Positions 6,464 to 7,670 of a stretch of DNA of 7,670 nucleotides are shown here, one piece after another (the first letter of the stretch is position 1; every line of letters begins with the position of its first letter). The notes under the pieces were generated by a model. It was given only the letters and a program-made list of their open reading frames with translations, was not told the DNA's origin and ran no database searches. The position numbers and the translations under genes are program-made. Location of the stretch: assembly GCA_051269965.1 (NCBI GenBank), contig JBNMFK010000183.1, positions 1 through 7,670 of the forward strand, in the 5' to 3' direction. This DNA comes from Arcticibacterium sp051269965 (GTDB lineage: Bacteria > Bacteroidota > Bacteroidia > Cytophagales > Spirosomataceae).

Positions 6464-7670
6464 ATGAAATCGATACGGTTTTTATTAGCACTTTTATTGA
6501 CCATCTGCTTTGCTAGCATAGCCAGAGCTCAGGCCATAAAGGATGGTAAATTATACCTAAAAGAAGACGGCTCTCAATGGGTAAAGCTTACTATGCTAAA
6601 TCAAGTTTGGTTAAGGAATACCAATAATAACCCTGGCAGCACGGTCTTCGGTTATTCTCAAGAAAATAGCACGAACATTGGAATTAGAAGATACCGTGTT
6701 CAATTTATGGGTCAATTAACAGACCGCGTTTTCTTCTATTCTCAATTTGGTGAGAATAATTTCAGTGCAATAGCGGATAGAAAACTTGGTTTTTTTGTCC
6801 ACGACGCCATCGGTGAATATGCCATAGATAAAAAGAAACTAAGCATAGGTGCGGGACTCACCGCGTGGGGCGGCTTGTCCAGATTCTCTGCTCCTTCTGT
6901 TGGATCTATTTTAGGTGTTGATGCACCACTTTTCCTTCAAAGCACCAACGATATCACAGACCAATTTCTGAGAAAATTATCTATATATGCTAAAGGTAAA
7001 CTTGGTAAACTAGACTATCGCATTACCATGGCAGAGCCAATGGCTTTTCAAAAATCAGGAGGATATAACGCCACCATCTCAAAACAATCAAACTTTTCAT
7101 CTCTGCCCGCCAAGAAGCAATGGAATGGTTACTTTATGTATCAGTTTAAAGACCAAGAGCCTAATATGACTCCATATGCAACAGGTACCTATTTAGGAAA
7201 GAAAAATGTGTTTAACATCGGGGTAGGCTTTGTTTTTCAGCCCGACGCCATGTGGCATACTGAAAGTTCTTTAAGTGATACATTAAGTACAAACTTGGTA
7301 CAACTTGCCGCTGATATTTATTATGACACATCCTTAAATGAAAAAGGTACATCGCTCAGCCTCTATGGAAATTTCACCCAATTTAACTTCGGACCAAATT
7401 ATGTAAGAAACCTTGGCGTCATGAATCCCGCCAATGGTACAACCAATAAAGACTTAATAAATGGTTCTGGTAACAATTTCCCAGCTTATGGGACAGGAAA
7501 TATACTTTATGCACAGGCAGGTTATAAGCTTAAAGACAACCTGATTGGCAAAACAACTTTGATGCCTTACTTTTCGTTGCAGCACGCTACATATGAGCGA
7601 CTTAAAGACCCTATGAATTTTATAGACTTGGGATGTTCGTGGTTGTTGAGCGGTCAAGGCTCAAAACTCA
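6464..7670 (+). CDS. Outer-membrane porin, OprP/OprO-like (3' end outside window)
   Basis: An open frame of 402 codons runs from ATG 6464 to the window edge without a stop. Residues 1-22 form a clear signal peptide: KSIR, a hydrophobic core of LLALLLTICFASI, then ARA before Q23 as a probable signal peptidase I site. The mature part alternates polar and hydrophobic/aromatic residues as in beta-barrel strands, with Gly/Asn-rich loops. The IRRYRVQFMGQLTDRVFFYSQ segment (about residues 71-91) is typical of Bacteroidota porins related to the phosphate-selective OprP/OprO family, which usually have about 400-450 residues, so only a small C-terminal part is probably missing. The protein would form a passive channel for small, probably anionic solutes in the outer membrane. 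The leader is A/T-rich without a Shine-Dalgarno. It lies 82 nt after the SulP gene on the same strand with a hairpin between; no separate promoter is evident. The substrate is unknown; bicarbonate is suggested by context only. Confidence 0.85.
   Translation, partial: MKSIRFLLALLLTICFASIARAQAIKDGKLYLKEDGSQWVKLTMLNQVWLRNTNNNPGSTVFGYSQENSTNIGIRRYRVQFMGQLTDRVFFYSQFGENNFSAIADRKLGFFVHDAIGEYAIDKKKLSIGAGLTAWGGLSRFSAPSVGSILGVDAPLFLQSTNDITDQFLRKLSIYAKGKLGKLDYRITMAEPMAFQKSGGYNATISKQSNFSSLPAKKQWNGYFMYQFKDQEPNMTPYATGTYLGKKNVFNIGVGFVFQPDAMWHTESSLSDTLSTNLVQLAADIYYDTSLNEKGTSLSLYGNFTQFNFGPNYVRNLGVMNPANGTTNKDLINGSGNNFPAYGTGNILYAQAGYKLKDNLIGKTTLMPYFSLQHATYERLKDPMNFIDLGCSWLLSGQGSKL

Noticed and set aside
7454..7657. 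Antisense open frame inside the porin gene
   Set aside because: It is a shadow of the porin frame, which has a signal peptide and barrel-like pattern and stays open over 402 codons.
1..7670. CRISPR array, tRNA/rRNA gene, insertion sequence or tandem repeats
   Set aside because: No regularly spaced repeats, cloverleaf-like segments, transposase frames or terminal inverted repeats were seen; the window is almost fully occupied by the listed genes.

Overview
The window looks like chromosomal DNA of a heterotrophic or mixotrophic member of the Bacteroidota. It is AT-rich (by eye below 40% G+C), its start codons lack Shine-Dalgarno sequences and sit behind A/T-rich leaders, and the protein families match that phylum in style. 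This assignment is an inference from composition and family resemblance; there is no rRNA or marker gene to prove it.

Layout, all on the + strand: (1) positions 2-214, the 3' end of an unrecognised gene with an acidic stretch and a helical C-terminus; (2) positions 215-318, a short gap with two inverted repeats upstream of the main operon; (3) dabA (319-2868), a zinc-dependent beta-carbonic-anhydrase-like protein of the DUF2309/UPF0753 family; (4) dabB (2859-4730), overlapping dabA by 10 nt, a NuoL/MrpA-like proton-conducting membrane protein; (5) a SulP anion transporter with a C-terminal STAS domain (4792-6381, GTG start); (6) an intergenic hairpin of 13 base pairs (6405-6436); (7) a signal-peptide-bearing outer-membrane porin (from 6464, cut by the window end).

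Together the four main genes read as an inorganic-carbon acquisition locus. The porin would let small anions cross the outer membrane. SulP could import bicarbonate (sulfate is the main alternative). DabA-DabB would convert CO2 to bicarbonate in the cytoplasm, driven by the cation gradient through DabB, which traps dissolved inorganic carbon inside the cell. All residues expected for the DabA zinc site and the main charged residues of the DabB ion path are present, so the pump looks functional. No Rubisco, carboxysome or other carbon-fixation gene is in the window. The likeliest use is therefore supplying bicarbonate to biosynthetic (anaplerotic) carboxylases at low CO2; that step is inference.

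DabA, DabB, SulP and OprP-type porins are each known families. What stands out is the stacking of two independent carbon-uptake routes with an outer-membrane channel, the dabA-before-dabB order with overlapping reading frames, and the inverted repeats at both ends of the cluster.
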